The position numbers were made by a program, and so were the translations under genes. A stretch of DNA of 64,000 nucleotides from Eubacterium multiforme (lineage in GTDB: Bacteria; Bacillota; Clostridia; Clostridiales; Clostridiaceae): NCBI RefSeq assembly GCF_030813415.1, contig NZ_JAUSUF010000002.1, forward strand, positions 186,001 to 250,000, written 5' to 3'. Positions 18,451 to 27,118 of this stretch are shown here, piece by piece (the first letter of the stretch is position 1; the number at the start of each line of letters is the position of its first letter). The notes under the pieces were generated by a model. That model saw only the letters and a list, made by a program, of their open reading frames with translations, was not told where the DNA came from and ran no database searches.

Positions 18451-19320
18451 TTATACATTAACCATTTCTCCACCATTAACATGAATTGTTTCTCCAGTTA
18501 TAAATGAAGCTCCTTCACTTGCTAAAAATACATAAGCTTCAGCTAATTCTACTGGCTGTCCTGGCCTTTTAAATGCAGTTTTTGATCCAAACTTTTTATA
18601 TTCCTCTTTATTAAAGGAAGCTGGTATTAAAGGTGTCCAAATAGGCCCTGGTGCAACTGCATTTACCCTTATACCTACATTAGCTAAGTTTAATGCTAAG
18701 CTCCTATTAAATGAAGTTAAAGCTCCTTTAGATGATGAATAATCAATTAGTCTATCATGTCCATTGTATGCAGTTATTGAAGTTGTATTTATTATGCTAC
18801 TACCTTCTTTAAGGTGTGGAAGGGCTGATTTAACCATATAAAAAGCTGAAAAAACATTTGTTTTAAATGTATGTAGTAATTGATCAGATGTAATATCTAC
18901 TAAAGAATTAGCAGTGTACTGCTCACCTGCATTATTTACAATAATATCAATTTTTTTAAATTTATTAATTGTTTTAGATATAACTTCCCTGCAAAAACTT
19001 TCCTCTCCTACATCACCTGCAATTATAATTCCTTCAGAGTTTGATTGTTTAACTAATTCTAAAGTTTTAGTTGCATCTTCTTCCTCATTTAAATAAACTA
19101 TTACAACTTTAGCACCTTCTCTTGCAAAGGATAAACTGATTGCTCTTCCGATTCCACTATCTCCACCTGTAATAATAGCAACCTTATCTTTTAATCTTTT
19201 ACCATTGTTTATATAATTTTCATTATAATATATAGGTGCTATCTCCATATCTTTTTCTTTTCCAGGCTGATTTAATTCTTCTTGTGCATTAAAATTTTTA
19301 GGAAAACTATTTTGTATCAT
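18451..19320 (-). CDS. SDR-family oxidoreductase, general-stress type
   Basis: About 289 residues. A 45-residue N-terminal extension precedes the Rossmann domain; this is typical of the YdaD/YhxC/YhdF group of stress-related SDRs. The cofactor motif is TGGDSGIGRA, NNAG is at the usual place, and the catalytic Ser and YxxxK are in STTSITA-like and DYSSSKG stretches. PGPIWTPLIPASF follows. The substrate cannot be inferred. The GTG at 19329 lies inside GAGGTGATA; the ATG at 19320 is preferred. Confidence 0.88.
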   Translation of the reverse strand: MIQNSFPKNFNAQEELNQPGKEKDMEIAPIYYNENYINNGKRLKDKVAIITGGDSGIGRAISLSFAREGAKVVIVYLNEEEDATKTLELVKQSNSEGIIIAGDVGEESFCREVISKTINKFKKIDIIVNNAGEQYTANSLVDITSDQLLHTFKTNVFSAFYMVKSALPHLKEGSSIINTTSITAYNGHDRLIDYSSSKGALTSFNRSLALNLANVGIRVNAVAPGPIWTPLIPASFNKEEYKKFGSKTAFKRPGQPVELAEAYVFLASEGASFITGETIHVNGGEMVNV

Positions 19321-19419
19321 TATTATCACCTCAATAGTTAAATGTCATAGTTATTTTTTGCTTATATAATATTTAATATTCTTAAAGTAACTAAAAATTT
19401 TATTACACAATAATTTTAT

Positions 19420-20253
19420 TTATAGGTTATCTACTACTAAATCTTTAATTAAATTTTCAAATTCTATTCCATATTTAGGGTTTCTTTTAGTATTTTTTGT
19501 TTCCTCTATACTTTTTAATATAAAGTTAGAAGCCTTTTTGGCTGCTATTTCAATATCTAACCCATTCATAACAAAACCTGTTATTAGTGAAGAAAATATA
19601 TCACCAGTACCACTATATGAAATATTATTATAAGGTAATTCTATTAAAGAAAATTTATTATTATTTTTGTTATATATTATATTAATTATTTGATTATTTA
19701 GTATAATTCCAGTTATTATAACAATTTTAGGTCCTATTTTTGAAATATCTATAGCTAAATCTTTAATATTATCTATTGATAAATTTTTAATATTTCCTTT
19801 TTTATCTAATAAAATCATAGCTTCTGTAATATTAGGAGTAACTATATCTGCTACGTTTATTAATTCTTTCATTTTTGTACATATCCCATTTTTATGCGTA
19901 TCATACTCTACTCCATCATCTCCCATTATAGGATCAACTACAACCATTGCATTAGAATTAAATTTTATAAAATTTTTTATTATATCAATTTGTTCATCTG
20001 ATGCTAAAAATCCAGTATATATGCAATCAAAGTGTTCTTCATTTTTCTGCCAGATATTTAAATACTCCTTCATATTATCTGTTAAATCTAAAAAGGAATA
20101 TTCATTAAATCCAGTTTGATTTGATAATATTGCTGTAGGAACAGGACATACTTCTATATTTAAAGCTGATAATAATGGTATTGCAACAGTTAAAGAGCAT
20201 TTCCCAATTCCTGATAAATCATTTATAACTACTACTCTCTTTTTTATATCCAT
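19420..20253 (-). CDS. Pyridoxamine/pyridoxal kinase
   Basis: A ribokinase-fold kinase of 277 residues that phosphorylates B6 vitamers for salvage to PLP. The N-terminal motif is INDLSGIGKCSLTVAIPLLSAL. VPTAILSNQTGF, VVDPIMGDDG and the anion-hole motif SGTGDIFSSLI with catalytic Asp match PdxY-type pyridoxamine kinases. Its length fits. Ribosome binding site AGGAG. It stands alone between the SDR operon and a divergent small gene. Confidence 0.88.
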   Translation of the reverse strand: MDIKKRVVVINDLSGIGKCSLTVAIPLLSALNIEVCPVPTAILSNQTGFNEYSFLDLTDNMKEYLNIWQKNEEHFDCIYTGFLASDEQIDIIKNFIKFNSNAMVVVDPIMGDDGVEYDTHKNGICTKMKELINVADIVTPNITEAMILLDKKGNIKNLSIDNIKDLAIDISKIGPKIVIITGIILNNQIINIIYNKNNNKFSLIELPYNNISYSGTGDIFSSLITGFVMNGLDIEIAAKKASNFILKSIEETKNTKRNPKYGIEFENLIKDLVVDNL

Positions 20254-20448
20254 AAAAAAATCTCCTATTAAATATTTATAATTAGAATACCATATTTTAT
20301 AAATATTTTAAAATTTAGCTATGTTTTAGACCATTGTTGATTTTAAGGTACTTTCATGTTAAATAAATATTATGTAACATAGGATACAGAAATTAAATTT
20401 AATATTGTATATAATAAAATTAATTTAAATCTTAGGAGGTATTTAGTT

Positions 20449-20688
20449 ATGGGATGTGGATGTTCATCACTTGGAAATGATGGTAAAAAAATTGCAGATT
20501 TAGTTAGAGAAAAAGGATTTCAGGATATGAAAACAAAAGTAGAACATAAAATAAATTGTTCTTGTGGGGAAACTTTTATTATGAATAAGTTAATTACTAA
20601 ATGTCCTAAATGTCATACAACTTATGCAGTAACTCCATGTAGTTCAGACAATAAAGATAATATTAAATCTTGTGGAATTGATTATTAA
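20449..20688 (+). CDS. Small zinc-ribbon protein
   Basis: 79 residues. The N-terminus is MGCGCSS. CSCGETFIMNKLITKCPKCHTTY has two CxC/CxxC knuckles that look like a zinc ribbon, and a few more cysteines follow near the end. Role unknown. Excellent ribosome binding site (TTAGGAGGT), and a terminator directly follows the stop. Confidence 0.78.
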   Translation: MGCGCSSLGNDGKKIADLVREKGFQDMKTKVEHKINCSCGETFIMNKLITKCPKCHTTYAVTPCSSDNKDNIKSCGIDY

Positions 20689-20690
20689 TT

Positions 20691-20714
20691 AAAACGCCTA
20701 AATATAGGCGTTTT
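20691..20714 (+). terminator. Intrinsic terminator
   Basis: Perfect 10-base arms (AAAACGCCTA) with a 4-base loop, followed by further T's, just after the stop of the zinc-ribbon gene. Confidence 0.9.
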
Positions 20715-20743
20715 TTAATAACCTATTTCCCCATTAAATAAAC

Positions 20744-21283
20744 TTATAAAAATTTAATTTTATCTATTTTAGTTTTTCCTTTTTTATTATCTAAAATAAA
20801 TTCTTTAGTATTATCTTTTAAATTATAATTAAAAGACTCAGTTATTTTATTATTAGAGTTTTTAAACATTTCTATAGTAATGCAATTCTTATTTAATCTT
20901 TCGTTATGAATCTTTATATATTCATTATCAATAATTACCTTACAATAAGTAATACCATACAAATTATCATTTACATACCCTACCCATATATTATCTCCAA
21001 TAGAATCTAAAGTTCCAAATTTATTTATAGCTCTACCATTATAACCAACATAACTATAGTTTAATTTATTATATTCTATCTTTTCTAGTTTAAGTTTTGA
21101 TGATGAATTTATTTTTGAATATATTAAATTATCATCTTCAGTTATGGTTATACTATTCCAATTCTCTTTATTATTAGATATTGTTTCTACAACCTTGTTT
21201 GTATAAAAAAATTTATTTAAAATAACTACACTAAAAATTATAGATAAGCTTGTAATCATTAATATTTTTATAGATTTATTCAT
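20744..21283 (-). CDS. Membrane-anchored protein of unknown function
   Basis: 179 residues. It has one N-terminal membrane segment (IKILMITSLSIIFSVVILNKFF) and an external beta-rich domain with many Asn, Lys and Tyr residues. No motif or lipobox cysteine is seen. The start ATG follows AAGGATGTG. It is transcribed alone, convergent with the zinc-ribbon gene. Confidence 0.6.
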   Translation of the reverse strand: MNKSIKILMITSLSIIFSVVILNKFFYTNKVVETISNNKENWNSITITEDDNLIYSKINSSSKLKLEKIEYNKLNYSYVGYNGRAINKFGTLDSIGDNIWVGYVNDNLYGITYCKVIIDNEYIKIHNERLNKNCITIEMFKNSNNKITESFNYNLKDNTKEFILDNKKGKTKIDKIKFL

Positions 21284-21500
21284 ATTAATTCACATCCTTA
21301 ATTAAAACTCATTAATATAATTTCCAATTAATATATATTTATTCTTATTTTTCATATTAATAATTTTTATTACATAAATTTATTAATTTAACAGCATATT
21401 TTTTACTTTTTTTGGAAGGAAATTTAATAACTTTTATAGAATTATTATTATAAACAAAGGAGAAATTATAGGGTTATTACAAAAAGAAAGGATTGATATT

Positions 21501-21944
21501 GTGGACATATCTAGCTTAGAAAAAATTTATAACAAAAGAAATTGCATAGAAAGAATTATATTTAACTATATTGAAGAAAATAATGAGATTAATAAACTAT
21601 TAATTGAGTTTTTCAATAAATGTAAAATTGAAAACTTAGATTATTTAAATGAAGTACCAATAGAAACTTTTACAAATTTAATTTCTTATTCAATTTACAC
21701 ACATACTTTAGATAAATATATAAATAGGGGTAATGTAACTTACCAAAACATTAAACAAATATTGAATATGTTAGATAAAAGCAAGGATTCAATAAGGGAT
21801 TTTTTAAATAGAACTTTAGACTTAAATAAACTAAACAATAATTTAGATGAATTCATTGAGTGGACTGGAGTATCCTTTGAATTTCATAATGAATTTATAT
21901 CTACCATAAATTATAACTATAGTATGATCTTAAATTCATTTTAA
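21501..21944 (+). CDS. Hypothetical helical protein
   Basis: 147 residues, GTG start after AAAGGATTGAT. The product is soluble, alpha-helical and charged (SLEKIYNKRNCIERIIFNYIEENNEINKLLIEFFNKC). No conserved motif is recognised. It stands alone upstream of the CapA gene, separated from it by about 140 AT-rich bases. Confidence 0.6.
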   Translation: MDISSLEKIYNKRNCIERIIFNYIEENNEINKLLIEFFNKCKIENLDYLNEVPIETFTNLISYSIYTHTLDKYINRGNVTYQNIKQILNMLDKSKDSIRDFLNRTLDLNKLNNNLDEFIEWTGVSFEFHNEFISTINYNYSMILNSF

Positions 21945-22088
21945 AATTATACTAATTTAAAATTTAATAACAAACTCTATAAATAAAAAGTTAAAATTAT
22001 ATTTTAGCTTTTTATTGTTTTCTGAATCTCCTTTTAGTAATATATAAATGATAATAAATCTTATTAACTACAAAATGAGGGGGATAAA

Positions 22089-23354
22089 ATGACTAAACAG
22101 TCTAAAAAAACTAACAAAATTAAACGAAATAAAAAGTATAAGAAAAAACTTAAATTAAGAAAATATGTATTTTTATTTTTATGTATAATATTTTTAAGTT
22201 TCTGTACTTATAAGGTTTATGGCTTATTTTCTAAAAAACCAGAAACCACACCAAATGTTATATTAAAACATAAAGAAAAAACTTACACCGTAACTTCTGT
22301 TGGAAATATGATGACTCATGATGCCCAAATAGCTGGTGCTAAAACAAAGGATGGAAATTATAATTTTGATAAAAGCTTTGAATATGTTAAAAGTTACATA
22401 AAAGATTCTAATCTTAGTATAGGAGTTTTTGAAGGGAATGTAAATGGAGGCAAACCAGAAGGTTATCCTACATTTAACTCTCCAGAAGGATTTTTAAAAT
22501 CTTTAAAAAGTGTTGGATTTAATGTAATTAATTATGCATCTAACCATGTTATAGATGGGGGTACTAGAGGGGTAAAAAGTACAATGTCAAAAAGTACTGG
22601 AAATGGTTTGTTAAATCTTGGAGTTAAAGAAAAAACTTCTGATAAAAATTATTTAATATATAACATAGATGGACATAAGGTTGGACTATTTTCTTATACT
22701 TATAGAACTGGTCCAAACTCAATAAATACAATTCCAATTCCAAAGGATGTTAATCCTTTAATTAATTCCTTTAGCTATGATGATTTAAATTCACTTTACA
22801 AAAGTATTGATAGTTCAATAAATGATATGAAAAAAAATGGTGTTGAATTTATAATAGGCTCCTTCCATTGGGGAGATGAATATAGCACAAAAGTTAATCC
22901 TATTCAAAGAAAAATAGCAAAAAAAATGAATGAATTAGGAGTTGATATAATATTAGGAAGTCACCCTCATGTTATAGAACCTTATGAAATTATAAAAAAT
23001 AATTCTGGTCATTCAACTTTTGTAATATATTCTCAAGGAAATTTTTTGTCTAATCAATGTTATGAAGAGGTTCATAATTATCTAACTGAAGATGGTTTAT
23101 TATTAAAATTCTCATTAGGGTTAAAAAATAATAAATTATATTTAAAGGATTATACAATTATTCCTACATGGGTATATAGAGAACCTAAAGGAAATAAGTT
23201 ATTTACTCACAGAATTATACCTGTTGAAGAGGTAATTAATGATAAAAATAAATTTAATCTTTCTGAGACAGCTTATAATCGTGCATTAAATTCTCTTAAA
23301 AGTACAAAAAGTATTTTAGGAGAAAATTCATTAGGAACAAAATCTTTTCCTTAA
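22089..23354 (+). CDS. CapA-family protein (calcineurin-like fold)
   Basis: 421 residues. A lysine-rich N-terminus is followed by one membrane anchor (YVFLFLCIIFLSFCTYKVYGL), so the domain is outside the cell. The metallophosphatase-like core shows VGNMMTHDAQIAG, EGNVNGG, NYASNHVIDGG, FHWGDEY, GSHPHVIEPYEII and YSQGNFLSNQ in order. CapA/PgsA proteins take part in poly-gamma-glutamate export or release, but lone CapA homologues are common in clostridia and no capB/C genes are nearby. Ribosome binding site GAGGGGG. Confidence 0.88.
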   Translation: MTKQSKKTNKIKRNKKYKKKLKLRKYVFLFLCIIFLSFCTYKVYGLFSKKPETTPNVILKHKEKTYTVTSVGNMMTHDAQIAGAKTKDGNYNFDKSFEYVKSYIKDSNLSIGVFEGNVNGGKPEGYPTFNSPEGFLKSLKSVGFNVINYASNHVIDGGTRGVKSTMSKSTGNGLLNLGVKEKTSDKNYLIYNIDGHKVGLFSYTYRTGPNSINTIPIPKDVNPLINSFSYDDLNSLYKSIDSSINDMKKNGVEFIIGSFHWGDEYSTKVNPIQRKIAKKMNELGVDIILGSHPHVIEPYEIIKNNSGHSTFVIYSQGNFLSNQCYEEVHNYLTEDGLLLKFSLGLKNNKLYLKDYTIIPTWVYREPKGNKLFTHRIIPVEEVINDKNKFNLSETAYNRALNSLKSTKSILGENSLGTKSFP

Positions 23355-23358
23355 AGAC

Positions 23359-23391
23359 AACCTATGGGTCTTATATTTAGACTCATAGGTT
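23359..23391. terminator. Bidirectional terminator
   Basis: 13-base arms with one G-T pair and a 7-base loop, and a TTTTTTT-containing tail on the plus strand, between convergent genes. Confidence 0.85.
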
Positions 23392-23397
23392 ATTTTT

Positions 23398-23685
23398 TTA
23401 ATCTATTGATTCATTATATGCATCAGCTAGTTGCTTAATTATAGAGTCATATGGACATATCCATTCCTTATGTACTGATAATTTTGTAATTTCTGTATGA
23501 GTTGAAACTATTTGATTTAAAAAATTAAGATATAAAAGTCTAAGTTCTATTGTAGTACTCATTAAAGTCATTTTAAGATACATATAACTTTCCTTTTTTA
23601 GAGAATCTAACATAATATTAGATATAATATCATCATCTATTTTAATTTTATCTTTAATTAAATTTTTAATCATATTTGTCATCAT
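23398..23685 (-). CDS. CotF-like spore coat protein
   Basis: 95 residues, all-helical. The C-terminal pattern K-W-PYDSIIKQLADAYNES and the TTIELRLLYLNFLNQIVSTHTEITKLS helix fit CotF-type coat proteins, which have a ferritin-like helical fold. The start ATG overlaps the stop of the upstream gene (ATGA), so the two are translationally coupled. Its place in a cluster with another clear CotF gene supports the call. Confidence 0.6.
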   Translation of the reverse strand: MMTNMIKNLIKDKIKIDDDIISNIMLDSLKKESYMYLKMTLMSTTIELRLLYLNFLNQIVSTHTEITKLSVHKEWICPYDSIIKQLADAYNESID

Positions 23686-23900
23686 TCCACATCCTTTACA
23701 ATTGAAATTTGATTTTCATCTATAAATTGTTTTAAAGTTTTTATTCTTGTTTCAATTGCTAAAATCCTTGATTCTCCCTCTCTTTTCAAGTCCTCATCCA
23801 TTATTAATGAATTTAATAGTCGTTGTTTAATTAGCCCTTCATTTTCCATTTTTAATATTGATGCTAAAGATATTATTTCTGTTTCAGAGAAGTCTCGCAC
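23682..23900 (-). CDS. Small helical partner of CotF-like protein
   Basis: About 72 residues, helical and charged (FSETEIISLASILKMENEGLIKQRLLNSLIMDEDLKREGES). It overlaps the CotF-like gene by 4 bases. The longest frame begins at 23924, but its start precedes the GGAGG ribosome binding site; the GTG at 23900 is 9 bases past that site. Its helical layout recalls the partner subunits often encoded beside CotF proteins. Confidence 0.55.
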   Translation of the reverse strand: MRDFSETEIISLASILKMENEGLIKQRLLNSLIMDEDLKREGESRILAIETRIKTLKQFIDENQISIVKDVE

Positions 23901-24061
23901 AACATATAACCTCCATATTATCATATTTCTTTATTAGTAATGTGCTAATAAAGTAATTATTAACCTTGGATATTTTATGTTTAATTGGAATTATATATAT
24001 TGAATAATTCTTTGTATTTATTCTGATAATATAATTGAAATTTAAAGTTAGGAGTGATTTT

Positions 24062-24247
24062 ATGTCAAACTTGAATCTATTAGAATTACAAAATCTTCGT
24101 CATCTTATTGGTGCCCATGGAACAATTGAACATAAACTTGAAGACTATGCTAGCCATTGTACAGATCCTAATATTGTTCAAATGTTAAAAAAGGATGCTC
24201 AAGATGCAAAAAATAGTAAAGAGACTTTAATGTCTTTTCTAAAATAG
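24062..24247 (+). CDS. Small CotF-cluster protein
   Basis: 61 residues, helical (LNLLELQNLRHLIGAHGTIEHKLEDYASHCTDPNIVQMLKKDAQDAKNSKETLMSFL). This looks like the N-terminal helical hairpin of ferritin-like coat proteins. The ATG at 24062 follows TTAGGAGTGAT; the TTG at 24035 is upstream of that site and is not used. It is followed 12 bases later by a CotF gene. Confidence 0.7.
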   Translation: MSNLNLLELQNLRHLIGAHGTIEHKLEDYASHCTDPNIVQMLKKDAQDAKNSKETLMSFLK

Positions 24248-24259
24248 GAGGATAATATT

Positions 24260-24508
24260 ATGAATGAAAAAGATATGATTAATGATTATTTAAGTATGAT
24301 TAATAGTAGTTTAACAGGATATGCTTCAATAATAGCTCAAACTGACAATAAGCAGCTACGTGAAACAGTACAACAAATGAGAAATAAAGATGAAATGCGT
24401 CAATATGCTGTATATACAGTTGCTAAAGATAAAGGATATTATAAACCTGCTCAGCCAGCAAATGAAACTGAAATAAGTACAGTAAAATCTGAATTAACTA
24501 TGGGATAG
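24260..24508 (+). CDS. CotF-family spore coat protein
   Basis: 82 residues. NEKDMINDYLSMINSSLTGYASIIAQ, then QLRETVQQMRN, QYAVYTVAKDKGYYKPAQPA and EISTVKSEL follow the CotF pattern from end to end. CotF is a component of the spore coat, made late in the mother cell. Ribosome binding site AGGAGGA. It forms an operon with the preceding 61-residue gene, and the divergent pair 23398-23900 belongs to the same gene group. Confidence 0.85.
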   Translation: MNEKDMINDYLSMINSSLTGYASIIAQTDNKQLRETVQQMRNKDEMRQYAVYTVAKDKGYYKPAQPANETEISTVKSELTMG

Positions 24509-24526
24509 AATATATTTATATTTTAT

Positions 24527-24555
24527 AAAGCACCCACATTTAATGTAGGTGCTTT
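24527..24555. terminator. Probable bidirectional terminator
   Basis: AAAGCACC and GGTGCTTT pair, with one internal mismatch in the extended stem, between convergent genes. Confidence 0.7.
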
Positions 24556-24560
24556 TAACT

Positions 24561-24926
24561 TTATAATTCTATATTATTATTAATTCTAAATAAAAGTACA
24601 GTGTCTTCTATGCAATCAAGCTTTTCCTTGCAATTACCACAATAAAATTTATCTGGAATATTTGAAAATTCATTGTAAATTTTAGTATCATAATTATCAC
24701 ATTTGCTACAATATTCCTCATAACCTTTACTTACAATATCATTCATCTCAAGTATAGATAATATTTCATAAGCTTTATATGCTGAAACTTTTAAATTAAT
24801 CATTATAGATCCAGGATACAAATAACCTATTCCTGAATATAATTTAATAATTTTAAATAATTCCTTTAACTTTTTTTCCTCTAATATACCCTTATTTAAA
24901 AACTCCTTATAAACTTCTTTTAACAT
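24561..24926 (-). CDS. Winged-helix and zinc-ribbon small protein
   Basis: About 121 residues. The N-terminal 75 residues look like a winged helix (LKVSAYKAYEILSILEMNDIVSKG). The C-terminal part has two CxxC pairs (CSKCDNYDTKIYNEFSNIPDKFYCGNC). It could be a DNA- or RNA-binding regulator. The ATG at 24941 is part of the ribosome binding site (ATGGGAGGGG); the ATG at 24926 is the likely start. Confidence 0.6.
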   Translation of the reverse strand: MLKEVYKEFLNKGILEEKKLKELFKIIKLYSGIGYLYPGSIMINLKVSAYKAYEILSILEMNDIVSKGYEEYCSKCDNYDTKIYNEFSNIPDKFYCGNCKEKLDCIEDTVLLFRINNNIEL

Positions 24927-25067
24927 TAAAACCCCTCCCATAATATATTAACAATACTTTAGAAGTTAAGGAATATTTTGTTCATTTAAATTTTTAAATA
25001 AATTTATCAATTTAATATTACCATATTTTTTGTATTATTTAAAAAATAGTATCTTTTAAAACATTTT

Positions 25068-25730
25068 TTATGGATTTAAAATCTTATGCTTAATAAATTT
25101 TGCATAATCCTTTGTAATAACTAATATATCAATGGGACCTCCACAAGTTGCAAGTCTCATATCAAACCTCTGATACTTTATTGTTAAATCAATTAAAAAT
25201 TCTGCTAAATCTATTCCATCCTTTAACTGCATAAGATTAAAATTAAATTGCATTGGTGGATTTCCTAACACTAATTTTCTTAAAGCTTCAGGATCACCGT
25301 TCCATGTAAATCCATATTGTATACTATTATCTTCCTTAATATTATTTCTTATAATTTCATTATTTATTATTTTATATACATATGGAATATCATCAACATA
25401 GCCAGCTACATGATAAGTTACTCCTTCTCCATGTAGTTTAATTGTATAATCCTTTAATTTATTTGCTATATCTGTTATTGTATCTTCTTTTTGTATTTCT
25501 TCTATTTCAAATGTTCTAATAAAATCCCCTACAGCTTTTCCAGCTATTATTGCATCTCCACAGCATGCTATGCCTATAGTATTATTATTTATTAAAAATA
25601 GTTTCTGTGAATTATCACTTAATGTATGCCTATCCTTAGTTCCATCCTTGTGTGTTGTAGTTCCTGTTAATCTACTATCAGCTGCTATTGCTATTCCCTC
25701 TGGTATATATACTGTTGCTATTATGGACAT
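25068..25730 (-). CDS. Proteasome-like Ntn-hydrolase protein, Ser at position 2
   Basis: 220 residues. The N-terminus MSIIATVYIPEGIAIAADSRLTG aligns with the start of HslV and proteasome beta subunits, with the conserved Asp (AAD, residue 18) in place. QKLFLINNNTIGIACCGDAIIAG matches the region of the catalytic Lys and the following strands. In HslV the nucleophile is Thr at the residue after Met; here that residue is Ser2. Cleaving Met would leave an N-terminal Ser, as in other Ntn hydrolases. No HslU or other ATPase gene is adjacent. Substrate unknown. Ribosome binding site AAAGGAGATG. Confidence 0.75.
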   Translation of the reverse strand: MSIIATVYIPEGIAIAADSRLTGTTTHKDGTKDRHTLSDNSQKLFLINNNTIGIACCGDAIIAGKAVGDFIRTFEIEEIQKEDTITDIANKLKDYTIKLHGEGVTYHVAGYVDDIPYVYKIINNEIIRNNIKEDNSIQYGFTWNGDPEALRKLVLGNPPMQFNFNLMQLKDGIDLAEFLIDLTIKYQRFDMRLATCGGPIDILVITKDYAKFIKHKILNP

Positions 25731-25796
25731 AAAATCATCTCCTTTAAAAATATGATTCTATATATTTTTTAAATTTCCTTTTTCCTTTAAAAATAA

Positions 25797-25822
25797 AAAG
25801 AACTTTACTTAGAAAGTTCTTT
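25797..25822 (-). terminator. Intrinsic terminator
   Basis: Perfect 10-base arms (AAAGAACTTT) with a 6-base loop, followed by TTATTTTT on the minus strand, after the 25837 gene. Confidence 0.8.
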
Positions 25823-25836
25823 CATTAAAAATCTAT

Positions 25837-26088
25837 TTAATATATTTTTTTCCATTTATTATTTTTATGCTTATAAATAACTTTATTTTTTATATTATAA
25901 TAATACCATACTGGATTTAATTTATTAGATTCCTTAGCAATAAAGGATAAAACCTCACCTTCTTCTAATTCATCTATTCCAGTAGATAATAGAGTCCCTT
26001 CACTTACAGTTTCCCCATCTAATATATTTAAAGATTTTTCTGTAAGAATCTCCTTTGCTGACTCTATGTATTTTTGAATATTTTTCAT
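25837..26088 (-). CDS. Hypothetical small protein
   Basis: About 83 residues, soluble. Its end is rich in Tyr, Lys and Trp (NPVWYYYNIKNKVIYKHKNNKWKKIY). The ATG at 26109 is just before an AAGAGG site; the ATG at 26088 is likelier although its spacing is long. No family recognised. The gene is bracketed by its own terminator. Confidence 0.55.
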   Translation of the reverse strand: MKNIQKYIESAKEILTEKSLNILDGETVSEGTLLSTGIDELEEGEVLSFIAKESNKLNPVWYYYNIKNKVIYKHKNNKWKKIY

Positions 26089-26109
26089 TAAAAAAACGCC
26101 TCTTTTCAT

Positions 26110-26528
26110 AATACCTGCTTTTATAGAAAACTTTAAATATAATATATTATAAATAATTATGCTTCTATAAAATCAATAACATTCTACCATATTATGAAAA
26201 ACTTATCTATAATTGTTAATTTATAAACTATTTTATATTATTTAGTAATATATATATAAATAATATTATAAATTAAGCTCTAATTAATAATATTTTTAAA
26301 ACAATCCTATCAAATAAAATATCTAACTTAACCTATAATCACCTGTTATTAATAATTGTAATAATATTTATTATATAAAATTTTTTATTGTAAAATAGTA
26401 ATATTATAACTATATTTTTCTATAAATTTTTATTTAAAATTTACAATTATTATTATAAAATCCATAGTAATATTATATTATTCTGTAAGTTTGTGAACTA
26501 TTTAACTGTATTAAATTAATAAAATAAT
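26110..26528. other. Gene-free AT-rich stretch
   Basis: About 420 bases with no frame of useful length, no long hairpin and no repeat that I can see. It presumably contains the promoter of the 25837 gene. Confidence 0.5.
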
Positions 26529-26915
26529 TTATTTAAGTTTTGCCCCACAATATGGACAATATATAAAATCTGCCTCTAAAACTCTACCACAATTTGGACA
26601 CCTATTTATTTTTTCATAATTATTATATCTAGTTTCAATTGGGTTTAAATCCCAGTAAGTAATATCTATATTCTCTCCTCTTTCGATTCTCTTTCCCTTT
26701 TCTTTAGGAATCTCATAAACAGAATTACATCTGTTACATATAAAATAAAAATGCTCATTCCATTTAAAAATGGGGATAAAAAATAAATGAAAACAATCAA
26801 AGGTTTTTATAAGTTTTCCACTTAAATTTTTATTACATTTTTTGCAATATACATTATTTAAAATTTTTATTTCTTCTTCCTTATTTTCTATACCAAATAT
26901 TCCAATAAAAAACAT
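26529..26915 (-). CDS. Zinc-ribbon protein
   Basis: About 128 residues. It has four CxxC pairs (CKKC, CNRC, CPNC, CPYC). The last two form a typical zinc ribbon with the end RCPNCGRVLEADFIYCPYCGAKLK. The middle part (FDCFHLFFIPIFKWNEHFYFICNRC) is hydrophobic. Similar proteins are common in clostridia without assigned function. The TTG at 26927 is in the ribosome binding site; the ATG at 26915 follows GGAGG. Confidence 0.75.
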   Translation of the reverse strand: MFFIGIFGIENKEEEIKILNNVYCKKCNKNLSGKLIKTFDCFHLFFIPIFKWNEHFYFICNRCNSVYEIPKEKGKRIERGENIDITYWDLNPIETRYNNYEKINRCPNCGRVLEADFIYCPYCGAKLK

Positions 26916-27057
26916 ACAATCCTCCAAATAATAGTTATATATAAAATCAATACTAATTTAAGTATATATCTTATTTCTATTTTATCAAAAATTTATATTT
27001 TTAGTTTACTATATATAAATAAGTCTATTTTATTAAAGTAATTTAAAAATAGAAAAA

Positions 27058-27093
27058 GTTGAAGAAATTTTTATTATTTAAAATTTCTTCAAC
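27058..27093 (-). terminator. Intrinsic terminator of the hsmRA-like operon
   Basis: Perfect 14-base arms (GTTGAAGAAATTTT) with an 8-base loop, followed by TTTTTC and TTTTT on the minus strand. Confidence 0.9.
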
Positions 27094-27118
27094 CTACTAT
27101 TTGTAATGTTTATTAATT

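Noticed and set aside
25068-25730. Calling the Ntn-hydrolase gene hslV
   Set aside because: No HslU gene nearby, the nucleophile Thr is replaced and the C-terminal half is longer and different.
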